Below, piece by piece: positions 1 to 9,130 of a stretch of 40,303 nucleotides of DNA (position 1 is its first letter; each line of letters starts with the position of its first letter). The position numbers and the translations under genes were made by a program. Origin of the DNA: Nocardioides pocheonensis (lineage in GTDB: Bacteria > Actinomycetota > Actinomycetes > Propionibacteriales > Nocardioidaceae). The notes under the pieces were generated by a model. The model was not told the origin of the DNA. It did no database searches and saw only the letters and a list, made by a program, of their open reading frames with translations. Location: the NCBI RefSeq assembly GCF_003725535.1, contig NZ_RJSF01000019.1, positions 317,797-358,099 on the forward strand, written 5' to 3'.

Positions 1-1
1 A

Positions 2-208
2 AAGGCGGCTCCGGCCAAGAAGGCGCCCGCGAAGAAGGCGGCACCGGCCAAGAAGGCGGCTCCGGCGAAGAAGGCGGCACCGGCCAAGAAGGCGGCACCC
101 GCCAAGAAGACGGCACCGGCGAAGAAGGCGGCACCCGCCAAGGCGGCGCCCGCGAAGAAGACGGCACCCGCCAAGAAGACGGCACCCGCCAAGAAGACGG
201 CACCGGCC
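2..208 (+). repeat. Tandem repeat encoding Lys/Ala/Pro units
   Basis: Imperfect tandem units of 15-18 bases, built on aagaaggcggcaccggcc, run from the window edge to about base 208. Read in frame they give repeated KKAPA, KKAAPA and KKTAPA units. The frame is open throughout and continues into the TraR/DksA gene, so this is a coding repeat. The later units carry Thr in place of Ala (KKTAPA). The left end is cut by the window, so the copy number is unknown. Confidence 0.9.
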
Positions 209-721
209 ACGAAGGCCGCATCCACGACAGCAGCGACCGACCGTAGGAAGACAGCACCTGTGACCAAGGCCCCCGAGGCAACCCCCGCTCCCGCCAAGAA
301 GGCGTCCGCAGCACCGCGCACGTCCGCCGCCAAGCTCGTCGTGCTCGAGGCCGAGGATCCCTGGACCAAGGACGAGCTCAACGAGGTCCGCAACCAGCTC
401 CGTGCCGACGTCAAGCGGCTCACCGCCGAGCTCGACGAGGTGGCCGGTGACCTCGCCGACCTGATGCGCGACGCAGGCGAGAGCGCCGGCAGCGACCAGG
501 CCGACGTCGGGTCCGCGACGTTCGAGCGCGACCAGGAGATGACGATCGTCAACAACGCGCGCGACATGCTGGTCCAGTCCGAGCACGCGCTCGAGCGGAT
601 CGCCGACGGCACCTACGGCGTCTGCGAGATGTGTGGCAACCCGATCGGCAAGAATCGGTTGATGGTGTTCCCCCGTGCGACAATGTGCATGACATGCAAG
701 CAGCGCGAGGAGCGTCGCTGA
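2..721 (+). CDS. TraR/DksA-type C4 zinc-finger protein with Lys/Ala/Pro-rich N-terminal tail (5' partial)
   Basis: The reading frame is open from base 2 to the stop at 719-721, so the start lies upstream of the window. The GTG at 260 is in the same frame and is probably internal. The first ~85 visible residues are positively charged KKAPA-type repeats resembling histone-H1-like tails. A helical region follows (about bases 350-560) with alternating acidic and basic residues, as in the DksA coiled coil. The C-terminus has CEMC, 17 residues, then CMTC: the C4 zinc site of the TraR/DksA family. DksA proteins bind RNA polymerase. Actinobacterial members differ, so a role in transcription is inferred from the family. 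The tail could bind nucleic acid. Its 3' end overlaps lspA. Confidence 0.85.
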   Translation, partial: KAAPAKKAPAKKAAPAKKAAPAKKAAPAKKAAPAKKTAPAKKAAPAKAAPAKKTAPAKKTAPAKKTAPATKAASTTAATDRRKTAPVTKAPEATPAPAKKASAAPRTSAAKLVVLEAEDPWTKDELNEVRNQLRADVKRLTAELDEVAGDLADLMRDAGESAGSDQADVGSATFERDQEMTIVNNARDMLVQSEHALERIADGTYGVCEMCGNPIGKNRLMVFPRATMCMTCKQREERR

Positions 722-1245
722 CCCGCGACGACGCATCTCACTCCGGGGCGTCCCGTCTGGGGCTGGTGCTGGGCATCGCGCTCGTCGCGTGGCTGGTCGA
801 CCTCGCCACCAAGGTCGTCGCGCAGCGCGAGCTCGCCGACCGTGGTCCGGTCGACGTGGTCGGCTCGCTGCTCCGGCTGAACCTCACCCGCAACGCGGGC
901 GCGGCGTTCAGCACGGGACGCTCGCTGACGCCCGTGATCGCGGTCTTCGCGCTCGTCGCGTTCGTCGTGGTGCTGGTGCTCGCGACCCGGGTGGGCACGA
1001 CCGGCTGGGCCTGGGCCCTCGGCCTGCTGCTGGCCGGCATCGCCGGCAACCTGACCGACCGGATCTTCCGTGAGCCGGGTCCGTTGCGCGGCCACGTGAT
1101 CGACTTCCTGCAGCTCCCGCACTGGCCGATCTTCAACGTCGCGGACATGTGCATCAACGTGGCCGCGGCCCTCATCGTGCTCCAGTCCGCACGCGGGATC
1201 CCCTTGCGCGGACGGCACGCCGACGAGACCGAGGCCGCGCCGTGA
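694..1245 (+). CDS. lspA: Lipoprotein signal peptidase (signal peptidase II)
   Basis: An aspartic protease of the inner membrane that removes the signal peptide from prolipoproteins after lipidation. Family motifs are present: [11 protein letters not shown], then GIAGNLTDR with the first catalytic Asp, then FNVADMCIN with the second. Four hydrophobic segments are visible. It is 183 residues from the ATG at 694, which overlaps the upstream gene by 28 bases. That ATG has no clear ribosome-binding site. An in-frame CTG at 718 lies 4-5 bases after GAGGAG and overlaps the upstream stop as CTGA; starting there gives 175 residues and removes only a non-conserved N-terminus. Its end overlaps the next gene by 4 bases (GTGA), so translation is probably coupled. 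Several lipoproteins encoded in this window are likely substrates. Confidence 0.93.
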   Translation: MQAARGASLTRDDASHSGASRLGLVLGIALVAWLVDLATKVVAQRELADRGPVDVVGSLLRLNLTRNAGAAFSTGRSLTPVIAVFALVAFVVVLVLATRVGTTGWAWALGLLLAGIAGNLTDRIFREPGPLRGHVIDFLQLPHWPIFNVADMCINVAAALIVLQSARGIPLRGRHADETEAAP

Positions 1246-2180
1246 CGTCGTCGGCGGAGGAGCGCGCCCTCCTGGTGCCCGAGGGCCTGGCCGGCGAGCG
1301 GGTCGACACCGGGCTGGCCCGGATGTTCGGCATCTCCCGGTCCCGTGCGGCCGACCTGCTCGGCCAGGGCCTGGTCCGCCTCGACGGTTCGGCGGCCGCC
1401 AAGTCCGAGCGGCTCGTCCCCGGCAGCCTGCTCGAGGTGACCCTCCCCGCGACCACCGACCCGCTCGAGGTGCGCGCCGAGGCTGTCGAGGGCATCACGA
1501 TCATCCACGACGACGAGTCGATCGTGGTGATCGACAAGCCCGTGGGCGTCGCGGTCCACCCGTCGATGGGCTGGACCGGCCCCACCGTGGTCGGCCACCT
1601 CGCCGCCGCCGGCTACCGGATCGCGACCAGCGGTGCCCCCGAGCGGCAGGGCATCGTCCAGCGCCTCGACGTGGGCACCTCCGGCGTGATGGTGATCTGC
1701 AAGGGGGAGCGCGCGTACTCCGTGCTCAAGAACGCCTTCCGCCACCGCACGGTCGACAAGGTCTACCACGCGCTCGTGCAGGGCCACCCCGATCCCTGGG
1801 AGGGCACCATCGACGCGCCGATCGGGCGCGCGACCAAGTCCGACTGGAAGTTCACCGTGCGCGACGACGGCAAGCACAGCGTGACCCACTACAGCACGCT
1901 CGAGGCGCACCGGTTCGCGAGCCTCCTCGAGGTCCACCTCGAGACCGGACGCACCCACCAGATCCGGGTGCACATGGCCGCGCTGAAGCACCCGTGCGTC
2001 GGCGACCTGACCTACGGAGCCGACCCGACCCTGGCGCGGCGGCTCGGTCTGGAGCGGCAGTGGCTGCACGCCGTACGCCTCGGCTTCGAGCACCCCGACA
2101 CGGGCCAGTACGTCGAGTACGAGTCGGAGTACCCGCCCGACCTCGCTGCCGCCCTCGAGACCATCCGCGATGAGCACTGA
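1242..2180 (+). CDS. RluA-family rRNA/tRNA pseudouridine synthase (RluD-like)
   Basis: Isomerises uridine to pseudouridine in structured RNA, probably 23S rRNA. The start is the GTG at 1242, overlapping the lspA stop; it gives 312 residues, normal for the family. An S4 RNA-binding domain covers about residues 14-75 ([15 protein letters not shown]). The synthase domain follows with RLDVGTSG, whose Asp near residue 143 is the catalytic nucleophile. [10 protein letters not shown] matches the conserved C-terminal motif. The lspA-pseudouridine synthase order is common in actinobacteria. The exact RNA target cannot be told from sequence. Confidence 0.93.
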   Translation: MTSSAEERALLVPEGLAGERVDTGLARMFGISRSRAADLLGQGLVRLDGSAAAKSERLVPGSLLEVTLPATTDPLEVRAEAVEGITIIHDDESIVVIDKPVGVAVHPSMGWTGPTVVGHLAAAGYRIATSGAPERQGIVQRLDVGTSGVMVICKGERAYSVLKNAFRHRTVDKVYHALVQGHPDPWEGTIDAPIGRATKSDWKFTVRDDGKHSVTHYSTLEAHRFASLLEVHLETGRTHQIRVHMAALKHPCVGDLTYGADPTLARRLGLERQWLHAVRLGFEHPDTGQYVEYESEYPPDLAAALETIRDEH

Positions 2181-2892
2181 CGTCGACCTGGTCCTGCGAC
2201 CCGCCACGTCCGACGACGCCGAGGAGCTCACCGAGCTCTACCTGGCCACGCGTCGCGCCGCCGAGCCCGCGATGCCTCCGCAGCAGCACACGCCCGAGTC
2301 CGTGCTCGCCTTCATGACCGGCGTGATCGCCGACAAGGAGGTGTGGATCGCCGAGGCCGACCAGCTGGTCGGGTTCGCCACGCTCGACGAGGCCTTCCTC
2401 GACGCGCTGTACGTCGGCCCCGAGCACCAGGGGCTCGGCATCGGCACCGCCCTGCTCGACCTGGTCAAGGCTCGCCGACCCGGTGGCTTCGGGCTGTGGG
2501 TCTTCGCCAGCAACGCCGCCGCGCGCGGCTTCTACCACCGCCACGGGCTCGTCGAGCTCGAGCACACCGACGGGTCGGGCAACCAAGAGCGCAGCCCCGA
2601 CGTCCGGATGGCCTGGCCGGGGGACGACCCGATCGGGTTCCTGCGCCGCGAGATCGACCATGTCGACGACGAGCTGGCGCTGCTGCTCGCCCGGAGGTTC
2701 GCGCTCACCACGGCCGTGCAGGGGTTCAAGCACCAGCCCGGACGCGAGGGCCGCGACCCGGACCGCGAGCGGCAGATCGCGGAGCGGATGGCGGCGCACG
2801 CTCCCGGGCTGGGAGCCGAGGCGATCGGACGGATCATGGACGTCGTGATCGGGGAGTCGCTCGAGGCCTACGAGTCAGGCCCGCGCGCCTGA
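2170..2892 (+). CDS. GNAT acetyltransferase fused to AroQ-type chorismate mutase
   Basis: Two domains in 240 residues. Residues ~5-145 form a GNAT fold; the acetyl-CoA loop appears as [12 protein letters not shown], followed by [15 protein letters not shown]. Residues ~153-236 match AroQ chorismate mutase (chorismate to prephenate; Phe/Tyr synthesis): [19 protein letters not shown], then GFK, then [13 protein letters not shown]. Aligned by eye without gaps to the E. coli chorismate mutase domain over the first two helices, the equivalents of Arg11, Arg28, Lys39, Asp48, Arg51 and Glu52 are present. The equivalent of Gln88 appears to be Tyr. The substrate of the GNAT half is unknown. The ATG at 2170 overlaps the previous gene by 11 bases, and the stop shares one base with the next start. 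Confidence 0.85.
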   Translation: MSTDVDLVLRPATSDDAEELTELYLATRRAAEPAMPPQQHTPESVLAFMTGVIADKEVWIAEADQLVGFATLDEAFLDALYVGPEHQGLGIGTALLDLVKARRPGGFGLWVFASNAAARGFYHRHGLVELEHTDGSGNQERSPDVRMAWPGDDPIGFLRREIDHVDDELALLLARRFALTTAVQGFKHQPGREGRDPDRERQIAERMAAHAPGLGAEAIGRIMDVVIGESLEAYESGPRA

Positions 2893-3905
2893 TGGAGGTG
2901 TTCGGCGACACCGCGGCGGTCTACCGCGGGTTCGCCGCCGAGGCGGCCGGCGAGTCGCCCTGCTTCGAGCACTGGGCGCACTCGGTGGCCCGGGACGGCG
3001 AGGTGCTGGAGTGGCTGGCGCGACTGCCCGAGCGCAAGCGCCAGCCGAACCTGGTGTTCGCGGCCGCCCGGTGGCACGGGGTACCCGCTCCGGGCCCGTA
3101 CGACGCGCTGCGCACCGCCCTGCTCGAGGACGACGGGACGCTCGCGCGGACGATCCTGGCGCGGTCGACGCAGACCAACGAGGTGGGCCGGCTGGCCACG
3201 CTGGCACCGGTCTTCGCGATGCTCGGCGGCCCGCTCAGCCTGATCGAGGCCGGTGCCAGCGCCGGCCTCTGCCTCTACCCGGACCGCTACGACTACCGCT
3301 GGGCGACCGACGAGGGCGTCCGGGTGCTGGGTGGCACCGGCGGACCGGTGCTCACCACGGCGGCCGACGGCCCGCTCCCGGTGCCGGAGCGGCCCCTGGA
3401 GGTCACGTGGCGCGCGGGCGTCGACCTGAACCCACTCGACGTCACCCGCGAGGACGACGTCGCGTGGTTGCTCACGCTGGTCTGGCCGGAGCAGACGTCG
3501 CGCCGGGCACGGCTGCAGGCCGCGGTCGCCGTCGCGCGCGACGAGCCGCCTCGCCTGGTCAGGGGCGACCTCCTCGACACGCTGCCGGCGCTCGTCGCCG
3601 AGGCCCCCGGGGTGCCCGTCGTGTTCCACAGCGCGGTGGTGGTCTACCTCGAGCCGGACCGTCGCCCCGAGTTCGTCGCGATGATGACCGACCTGGTCGG
3701 CCGCGGAGCCTGCCACTGGGTCAGCAACGAGGCCCCGGGAGTGCTGCCGGGCGTGCCTGTCCCGGCACCCGCCAGGAGCGGCCGGTTCCTGCTCGCGGTC
3801 GACGGCGTCCCGGTCGCCTGGACGCACGGGCACGGTGCCGACGTGGCGTGGCTCCCAGCCTCCGAGCGTCCGGGAACGTCCGCGAGTCCGTCGGCGTTCT
3901 CCTGA
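2892..3905 (+). CDS. DUF2332 family protein
   Basis: A 337-residue soluble protein starting at the ATG that overlaps the previous stop (TGATG). It resembles DUF2332 proteins of actinobacteria: N-terminal helices around [19 protein letters not shown], a central [18 protein letters not shown] segment, then [12 protein letters not shown] and [11 protein letters not shown]. The glycine-rich IEAGASAGL followed by the DLNPLDV strand suggests a Rossmann-like, possibly methyltransferase-like fold; that is inference. No biochemical function is established for the family. It is in a tightly packed run with the GNAT-chorismate mutase and htpX, but this does not define its role. Confidence 0.75.
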   Translation: MEVFGDTAAVYRGFAAEAAGESPCFEHWAHSVARDGEVLEWLARLPERKRQPNLVFAAARWHGVPAPGPYDALRTALLEDDGTLARTILARSTQTNEVGRLATLAPVFAMLGGPLSLIEAGASAGLCLYPDRYDYRWATDEGVRVLGGTGGPVLTTAADGPLPVPERPLEVTWRAGVDLNPLDVTREDDVAWLLTLVWPEQTSRRARLQAAVAVARDEPPRLVRGDLLDTLPALVAEAPGVPVVFHSAVVVYLEPDRRPEFVAMMTDLVGRGACHWVSNEAPGVLPGVPVPAPARSGRFLLAVDGVPVAWTHGHGADVAWLPASERPGTSASPSAFS

Positions 3906-3906
3906 C

Positions 3907-4767
3907 ATGCACCAGCACTACAACGGCCTGAAGACCGCGCTGCTCCTGGGCGGGATCTTCGGGCTGCTCCTCGCTCTCGGCTCGGTGATCGGCGGCGGCC
4001 AGTACCTCTGGGTGTTCGCGCTCTTCGGGGTCGGCATGACGGCGTACGGCTACTGGAACTCCGACAGGATCGCGATCCGGGCGATGCGGGCCTACCCGGT
4101 CAGCCCGGCCGAGCAGCCGGCCATGTACCGGATCGTCCAGGAGCTCTCGGCGAAGGCCGGCAAGCCGATGCCCCGGCTCTTCGTCTCGCCCACGGAGGCG
4201 CCGAACGCGTTTGCGACCGGGCGCAACCCCGAGCACGCCGCGGTGTGCTGCACCGAGGGCATCCTCGGCCTCCTCGACGAGCGCGAGCTGCGCGCCGTGC
4301 TCGGCCACGAGCTGATGCACGTCTACAACCGCGACATCCTGACCTCCTCGGTCGCTGCCGCGATCGCCGGCGTGATCACCTCGGTCGCCCAGATGCTGAT
4401 GTTCATGAACATCTTCGGCGGCGGGGACGACGAGGACCGGCCGAACCCCCTCGCCCTGATCGCGGTGAGCCTGCTCGCGCCGATCGCGGCCGCCGTGATC
4501 CAGATGGCGATCAGCCGCACCCGGGAGTACGACGCGGACGAGGACGGCTCGCGCCTCACCGGCGACCCGCTGGCCCTGGCCAGCGCGCTCGCCAAGCTCG
4601 AGCACGGTGTCGCGGCGCGGCCCCTCGCGCCCACCCCGCAGCTGCAGAACGCCAGCCACCTGATGATCGCGAACCCGTTCCGCGCCCAGGACGTCTCTCG
4701 GCTGTTCTCGACCCACCCGCCGACCGCCGACCGGATCGCCCGGCTGCAGCAGATGGCCGGTCGCTGA
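3907..4767 (+). CDS. htpX: HtpX-type M48 membrane zinc metalloprotease
   Basis: A membrane-bound protease that degrades damaged or misfolded membrane proteins. Two N-terminal transmembrane segments (residues ~9-52) precede the zinc motif HELMH at residues 134-138, with catalytic Glu135. The third zinc ligand is the Glu of [11 protein letters not shown] near residue 207. Two more hydrophobic segments lie between the motifs. At 286 residues it has the normal length for the family. The ATG follows the DUF2332 stop after one base, with no strong ribosome-binding site, so expression is probably coupled to upstream translation. The CHIP-like C-terminal [14 protein letters not shown] is also typical of HtpX. 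Confidence 0.93.
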   Translation: MHQHYNGLKTALLLGGIFGLLLALGSVIGGGQYLWVFALFGVGMTAYGYWNSDRIAIRAMRAYPVSPAEQPAMYRIVQELSAKAGKPMPRLFVSPTEAPNAFATGRNPEHAAVCCTEGILGLLDERELRAVLGHELMHVYNRDILTSSVAAAIAGVITSVAQMLMFMNIFGGGDDEDRPNPLALIAVSLLAPIAAAVIQMAISRTREYDADEDGSRLTGDPLALASALAKLEHGVAARPLAPTPQLQNASHLMIANPFRAQDVSRLFSTHPPTADRIARLQQMAGR

Positions 4768-4909
4768 GGCCCTCGCCGACGTCGATCCGGTCGTACCCGC
4801 GCGCCTTGTCCGAGGTGGCTGAGACACTGACGTACGCTGTCGGTCTTCCCCCAGATGACGCGGCAGCGCGTCCCGTCCGCGACCCTCCGGGAAGGTGAGA
4901 ACCCGCTCC

Positions 4910-7900
4910 ATGTCGACCGGCTCCGACTCCTTCGTGCACCTGCACGTGCACACCGAGTACTCCATGCTCGACGGGGCCTCCCTGCTGGACGGTCTGTTCT
5001 CCCGGGTCAACGACCTGGGCATGACGTCGATCGCGATGACCGACCACGGCAACCTGCACGGCGCCTACGACTTCTACTCCAAGGCGCACCGGCACGGCGT
5101 GAAGCCGATCATCGGCATCGAGGCCTACCTCACCCCCGGCACGATGCGGGGCGAGCGCCGCCGGGTGCGCTGGGGCAAGGGCGACGCGGCCGAGGAGGGC
5201 GGCGACGACGTCGCCGGCGGTGGTGCCTACACCCACATGACCATGTGGGCCGAGAGCACCGAGGGCATGCACAACCTGTTCCGGCTCTCGTCCCGGTCCA
5301 GCCTGGAGGGCTACTTCTACAAGCCCCGGATGGACAAGGAGATCCTCGCCGAGCACAGCAGCGGCCTGATCGTCAGCACGGGCTGCCCGAGCGGGGCGAT
5401 CCAGACCCGGCTGCGCCTCGGTCAGTGGGACGAGGCGGTCCAGGAGGCCGGCGAGCTGCAGGACATCTTCGGCCGCGACAACGTCTTCCTCGAGCTGATG
5501 GACCACGGCATCGCGATCGAGAAGCGCGTCCGCGACGACCTGCTCCGGCTCGGCAAGGAGCTCTCGATCCCGCCGATCGCGACCAACGACTCGCACTACA
5601 ACAACCCCGAGGACGCCGACGCGCACGACGCGCTCATCTGCGTCGCCTCGGGCAAGCGGCTCTCGGACACCAACCGCCTGAAGTTCGACGGCGGCGGCTA
5701 CTACATCAAGTCCGCCGCCGAGATGCGCCAGCTCTGGGCCGACGGGTTCGGCATGCCCGAGGCGTGCGACAACACCGTGGCGATCGCGGAGCGCTGCCAG
5801 GTGGAGTTCACCGAGTCGACCGGTGGCTACATGGCGCGCGCCGACGTGCCGGCGGGGGAGACCGAGGACTCCTGGTTCCGCAAGGAGGTCTGGCGCGGCA
5901 TCGAGGCGCGCTACCCGGGCGACCGGCTCGACCAGGCGGTCCGCGACCGGGTCGAGATGGAGCTCGCGATCATCTCCCAGAAGGGCTACTGCGGCTACTA
6001 CCTCGTGGTCGCCGACTTCATCAACTGGGCCAAGGACAACGGCATCCGGGTCGGCCCGGGGCGCGGTTCGGGCGCCGGCTCGATCGCGGCGTACGCGCTG
6101 CGGATCACCGACCTCTGCCCGCTCGAGCACGGCCTGTTCTTCGAGCGCTTCCTCAACCCCGAGCGCCCCTCGATGCCCGACTTCGACATCGACTTCGACG
6201 ACGCCCGTCGCGGCGAGGTGATCGCCTACGTCAGCGACAAGTACGGCGCCGACCGGGTCGCGCAGATCGCCACGTTCGGTCGGCTGAAGGCGAAGGCCGC
6301 GATCAAGGACGCCGCGCGGGTCCTCGACCACGGATTCGCGATCGGCGACAAGATCACCAAGGCGCTGCCCGCCGACGTGATGGGCAAGGGCGTGCCGCTC
6401 AAGGAGATCTTCAACCCCGAGCACAAGCGCTACAAGGAGGGTGCGGAGTTCCGCACGCTCCACGACCAGGATCCCGACGTCCGCACGATCTACCAGACCG
6501 CCCTGGGCCTGGAGGGCCAGATCCGCAACTGGGGTGTGCACGCGGCGGGCGTGATCATGTCGAGCGAGCCGCTGATCGACATCGTCCCGATCATGGCCCG
6601 CCCGCAGGACGGCGCGATCATCACGCAGTTCGACTACCCGATGTGCGAGGCGCTCGGGCTGGTCAAGATGGACTTCCTCGGGTTGTCCAACCTGCGCATC
6701 CTCGAGGACGCGGTCATCAACATCGAGGCGAACCGCGGCAAGAAGCTGGTGCTCGAGGAGCTCCCCTTCGACGACCGGGCGACGTACGAGCTGATGGGCC
6801 GCGGTGACACGCTCGGCGTGTTCCAGCTCGACGGTGGCGGCATGCGTGCCCTGCTGCGGTCCATGCAGCCCGACCAGTTCGCCGACATCACCGCGGTCAG
6901 CGCGCTCTACCGTCCGGGCCCGATGGGTGCGGACTCCCACAACAAGTACGCCCGGCGCAAGAACGGCCGCGAGCCGATCGAGCCGATCCACCCGGCGCTC
7001 GCCGAGGCGCTCGAGCCGGTCCTGGGCGAGACCTACGGCCTGATCGTGTACCAGGAGCAGGTGATGGCCATCGCCCAGGCGCTGGCCGGCTTCACCCTGG
7101 GCGCCGCGGACAACCTGCGGCGGGCGATGGGCAAGAAGAAGAAGGAGGAGCTGGACAAGCAGTACGCCGGCTTCCAGTCCGGCATGCTCGAGCGCGGGTT
7201 CCCCCAGGACGCGATCGACAAGCTCTGGGAGATCCTGCTCCCGTTCTCCGACTACGCGTTCAACAAGTCCCACTCCGCGGCGTACGGCGTCATCACCTAC
7301 TGGACCGCCTACCTCAAGGCGAACTACCCCGCGGAGTACATGGCCGCGCTGCTCACGTCGGTGAAGGACGACAAGGACAAGATGGCGATCTACCTCAACG
7401 AGTGTCGCCGGATGAAGATCCAGGTCCTGCCGCCCGACGTCAACGAGTCCGACGCGGACTTCACCCCGGTCGGCACCGACATCCGGTTCGGCCTCGGGGC
7501 GGTCCGCAACGTGGGCCACAACGTCGTCGACGGCATCGTCGTCGCCCGCCGGGAGAAGGGCCGCTACCTCGACTTCAACGACTTCATGAGCAAGGTGCCG
7601 GCGATCGTCTGCAACAAGCGGGTGATCGAGTCGCTGATCAAGGCCGGCGCCTTCGACGACATGAAGCACAAGCGCCGCGCCCTCGTCGCGATCCACGAGG
7701 TGGCCGTCGACCAGTACGTCGACATCAAGAAGAACGAGGCGATCGGCCAGGACTCCCTGTTCGCGGGCCTGGACGGGCTCGACGACGACTCGGGAGGCTT
7801 CGGCGTCTCGATCGCCGTGCCCGACATCGACGACTGGGACAAGATGACGCTGCTGGGGCACGAGCGCGAGATGCTCGGCCTCTACGTCTCCGACCACCCT

Positions 7901-8470
7901 CTGCTCGGGATGGAGCACGTGCTCTCCTCCGTGCGTGACTGCACGATCGGGCAGCTGATGCTCGACGAGGAGCGCGCCGACAACACCACGGTGACGGTGA
8001 CCGGACTGATCACCTCCGTCCAGCGCAAGGTCACCAAGCGTGGGGACACCTGGGCGATGGTCACGCTCGAGGACCTCGAGGGCGCGATCGACGTGCTGCT
8101 GTTCCCCAGCGCCTACCAGCTCGCCGCCCACCTGCTCACCCAGGACGCGATCGTCACCGTCAAGGGCCGGCTGTCGCGGCAGAAGGACCAGCCCGAGCTG
8201 CACGGCCAGGAGCTGAGCCTTCCCGACCTCAGCGACGGGCCGAGCGGCCCGGTCGTGATCTCGCTGCCCTCGACCCGCTGCACCCCGCCGGTGGTCGAGC
8301 AGCTCAAGGAGATCCTCCGCACCCACCCCGGCATGTCCGAGGTGCAGCTCAAGCTGCTCACCCGCGCCTCCACACGGGTGCTCCGCGTCGACGACGGCCA
8401 CCGAGTGACGCCGAGCCCGGCCCTGTTCGCCGACCTCAAGCAGCTCCTGGGGCCCGGATGTCTGGGCTGA
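4910..8470 (+). CDS. dnaE: DNA polymerase III alpha subunit, DnaE1 type
   Basis: The replicative polymerase catalytic subunit, 1186 residues. The ATG at 4910 lies about 10 bases after GGGAAGGTGAG; an in-frame GTG at 4895 sits inside that site and is less likely. The PHP domain starts with HLHVHTEYSMLDG and retains the usual metal ligands: TDHGN, GIEAY, the His of YTHMTMW, STGCPSG and NDSHY. It may therefore proofread, as shown for mycobacterial DnaE1. The polymerase core has GPGRGSGAGS and the catalytic Asp cluster PDFDIDFDD (about residues 423-431). A helix-hairpin-helix region and a C-terminal OB fold (VTVTGLITSVQRKVTKRG) follow. The 142 bases upstream contain no gene I can support, and I see no convincing promoter there. 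Confidence 0.97.
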   Translation: MSTGSDSFVHLHVHTEYSMLDGASLLDGLFSRVNDLGMTSIAMTDHGNLHGAYDFYSKAHRHGVKPIIGIEAYLTPGTMRGERRRVRWGKGDAAEEGGDDVAGGGAYTHMTMWAESTEGMHNLFRLSSRSSLEGYFYKPRMDKEILAEHSSGLIVSTGCPSGAIQTRLRLGQWDEAVQEAGELQDIFGRDNVFLELMDHGIAIEKRVRDDLLRLGKELSIPPIATNDSHYNNPEDADAHDALICVASGKRLSDTNRLKFDGGGYYIKSAAEMRQLWADGFGMPEACDNTVAIAERCQVEFTESTGGYMARADVPAGETEDSWFRKEVWRGIEARYPGDRLDQAVRDRVEMELAIISQKGYCGYYLVVADFINWAKDNGIRVGPGRGSGAGSIAAYALRITDLCPLEHGLFFERFLNPERPSMPDFDIDFDDARRGEVIAYVSDKYGADRVAQIATFGRLKAKAAIKDAARVLDHGFAIGDKITKALPADVMGKGVPLKEIFNPEHKRYKEGAEFRTLHDQDPDVRTIYQTALGLEGQIRNWGVHAAGVIMSSEPLIDIVPIMARPQDGAIITQFDYPMCEALGLVKMDFLGLSNLRILEDAVINIEANRGKKLVLEELPFDDRATYELMGRGDTLGVFQLDGGGMRALLRSMQPDQFADITAVSALYRPGPMGADSHNKYARRKNGREPIEPIHPALAEALEPVLGETYGLIVYQEQVMAIAQALAGFTLGAADNLRRAMGKKKKEELDKQYAGFQSGMLERGFPQDAIDKLWEILLPFSDYAFNKSHSAAYGVITYWTAYLKANYPAEYMAALLTSVKDDKDKMAIYLNECRRMKIQVLPPDVNESDADFTPVGTDIRFGLGAVRNVGHNVVDGIVVARREKGRYLDFNDFMSKVPAIVCNKRVIESLIKAGAFDDMKHKRRALVAIHEVAVDQYVDIKKNEAIGQDSLFAGLDGLDDDSGGFGVSIAVPDIDDWDKMTLLGHEREMLGLYVSDHPLLGMEHVLSSVRDCTIGQLMLDEERADNTTVTVTGLITSVQRKVTKRGDTWAMVTLEDLEGAIDVLLFPSAYQLAAHLLTQDAIVTVKGRLSRQKDQPELHGQELSLPDLSDGPSGPVVISLPSTRCTPPVVEQLKEILRTHPGMSEVQLKLLTRASTRVLRVDDGHRVTPSPALFADLKQLLGPGCLG

Positions 8471-9069
8471 CCGTGCCGCCGACCGCCGCGCCGCGCCGGC
8501 TGCTGTCCCACCCCGTGGCGCGCGACCTGGCCGTCGTGCTCGTCTGGTTCGTCGCGCTCGGGGTGCTCGCCGCCGTGGTCTGGTGGCAGGTGACGCCGCT
8601 GGCCGACTACACCCGCACTGCCACCAACGCAGAGATGGGCGAGGAGCAGCTCGGTCAGCAGGTGGCCGCCGACGGGTGGTACCTCACCCTCGGCGCCGTC
8701 GGCGGCCTGCTCAGCGGCGTGGCCCTGCTCTCGATGCGCTGGCGCGACCCGCTGCTCATGGTCGCGGCCGTCACCGTCGGCAGCCTCCTGGGTGCCTGGG
8801 TGATGCTCCGGGTCGGGCTCTGGCTCGGCCCCGCCGACCCCAAGTCCGTGCTCCCGCACGCCGCGGTCGGCGCCCGGGTCCCGATGCAGCTCAAGCCCGG
8901 AGCGAGCGGCGTGGTCTACGTCTGGCCGATCACCGCGCTGCTCGGCGCGATCGGCGTCATCTGGGGCACCGAGCAGCACCGGACCGGCTCTTCGGAGCCG
9001 GCCGCGGTCGACGGCACCGGCAGCGGCGCGGACGCGGCGGACGAGCCGTCCGGTCACGTTGCGCAATGA
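8458..9069 (+). CDS. Hypothetical four-helix membrane protein
   Basis: A 203-residue protein whose ATG overlaps the dnaE 3' end by 13 bases, so it is probably cotranscribed and coupled. Four hydrophobic segments lie near residues 23-45, 72-92, 97-120 and 147-168. The first two are separated by a ~25-residue, probably external loop. The C-terminal ~35 residues are Gly/Ala/Asp-rich and likely disordered. I cannot assign a function. It resembles in layout the uncharacterised membrane proteins that often follow dnaE in actinobacteria. Confidence 0.75.
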   Translation: MSGLTVPPTAAPRRLLSHPVARDLAVVLVWFVALGVLAAVVWWQVTPLADYTRTATNAEMGEEQLGQQVAADGWYLTLGAVGGLLSGVALLSMRWRDPLLMVAAVTVGSLLGAWVMLRVGLWLGPADPKSVLPHAAVGARVPMQLKPGASGVVYVWPITALLGAIGVIWGTEQHRTGSSEPAAVDGTGSGADAADEPSGHVAQ

Positions 9070-9094
9070 CCCGGTGAGCGCCCTCCGATCCCGG

Positions 9095-9100
9095 TAGGGT
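9095..9100 (+). promoter_or_regulatory. Possible -10 box (TAGGGT) for the DUF3352-like gene
   Basis: TAGGGT fits the actinobacterial TANNNT -10 pattern and lies 30 bases before the ATG at 9131, which has its own ribosome-binding site (GGGGGC). No good -35 is visible. The same hexamer is found before the ABC exporter at 36536. Confidence 0.35.
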
Positions 9101-9130
9101 GCCGCCGACAGCAGATCACGGGGGCGCCGC

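Noticed and set aside
260-262. GTG at 260 as the start of the DksA-like gene
   Set aside because: The frame is open from the window edge through the KKAPA repeat, and no ribosome-binding site precedes the GTG.
4556-8401. A 1281-residue open frame on the minus strand
   Set aside because: It lies antisense to dnaE. Its Val/Asp/Arg/Leu-rich repetitive composition is what GC-rich coding DNA gives on the opposite strand, and it has no recognisable domain.
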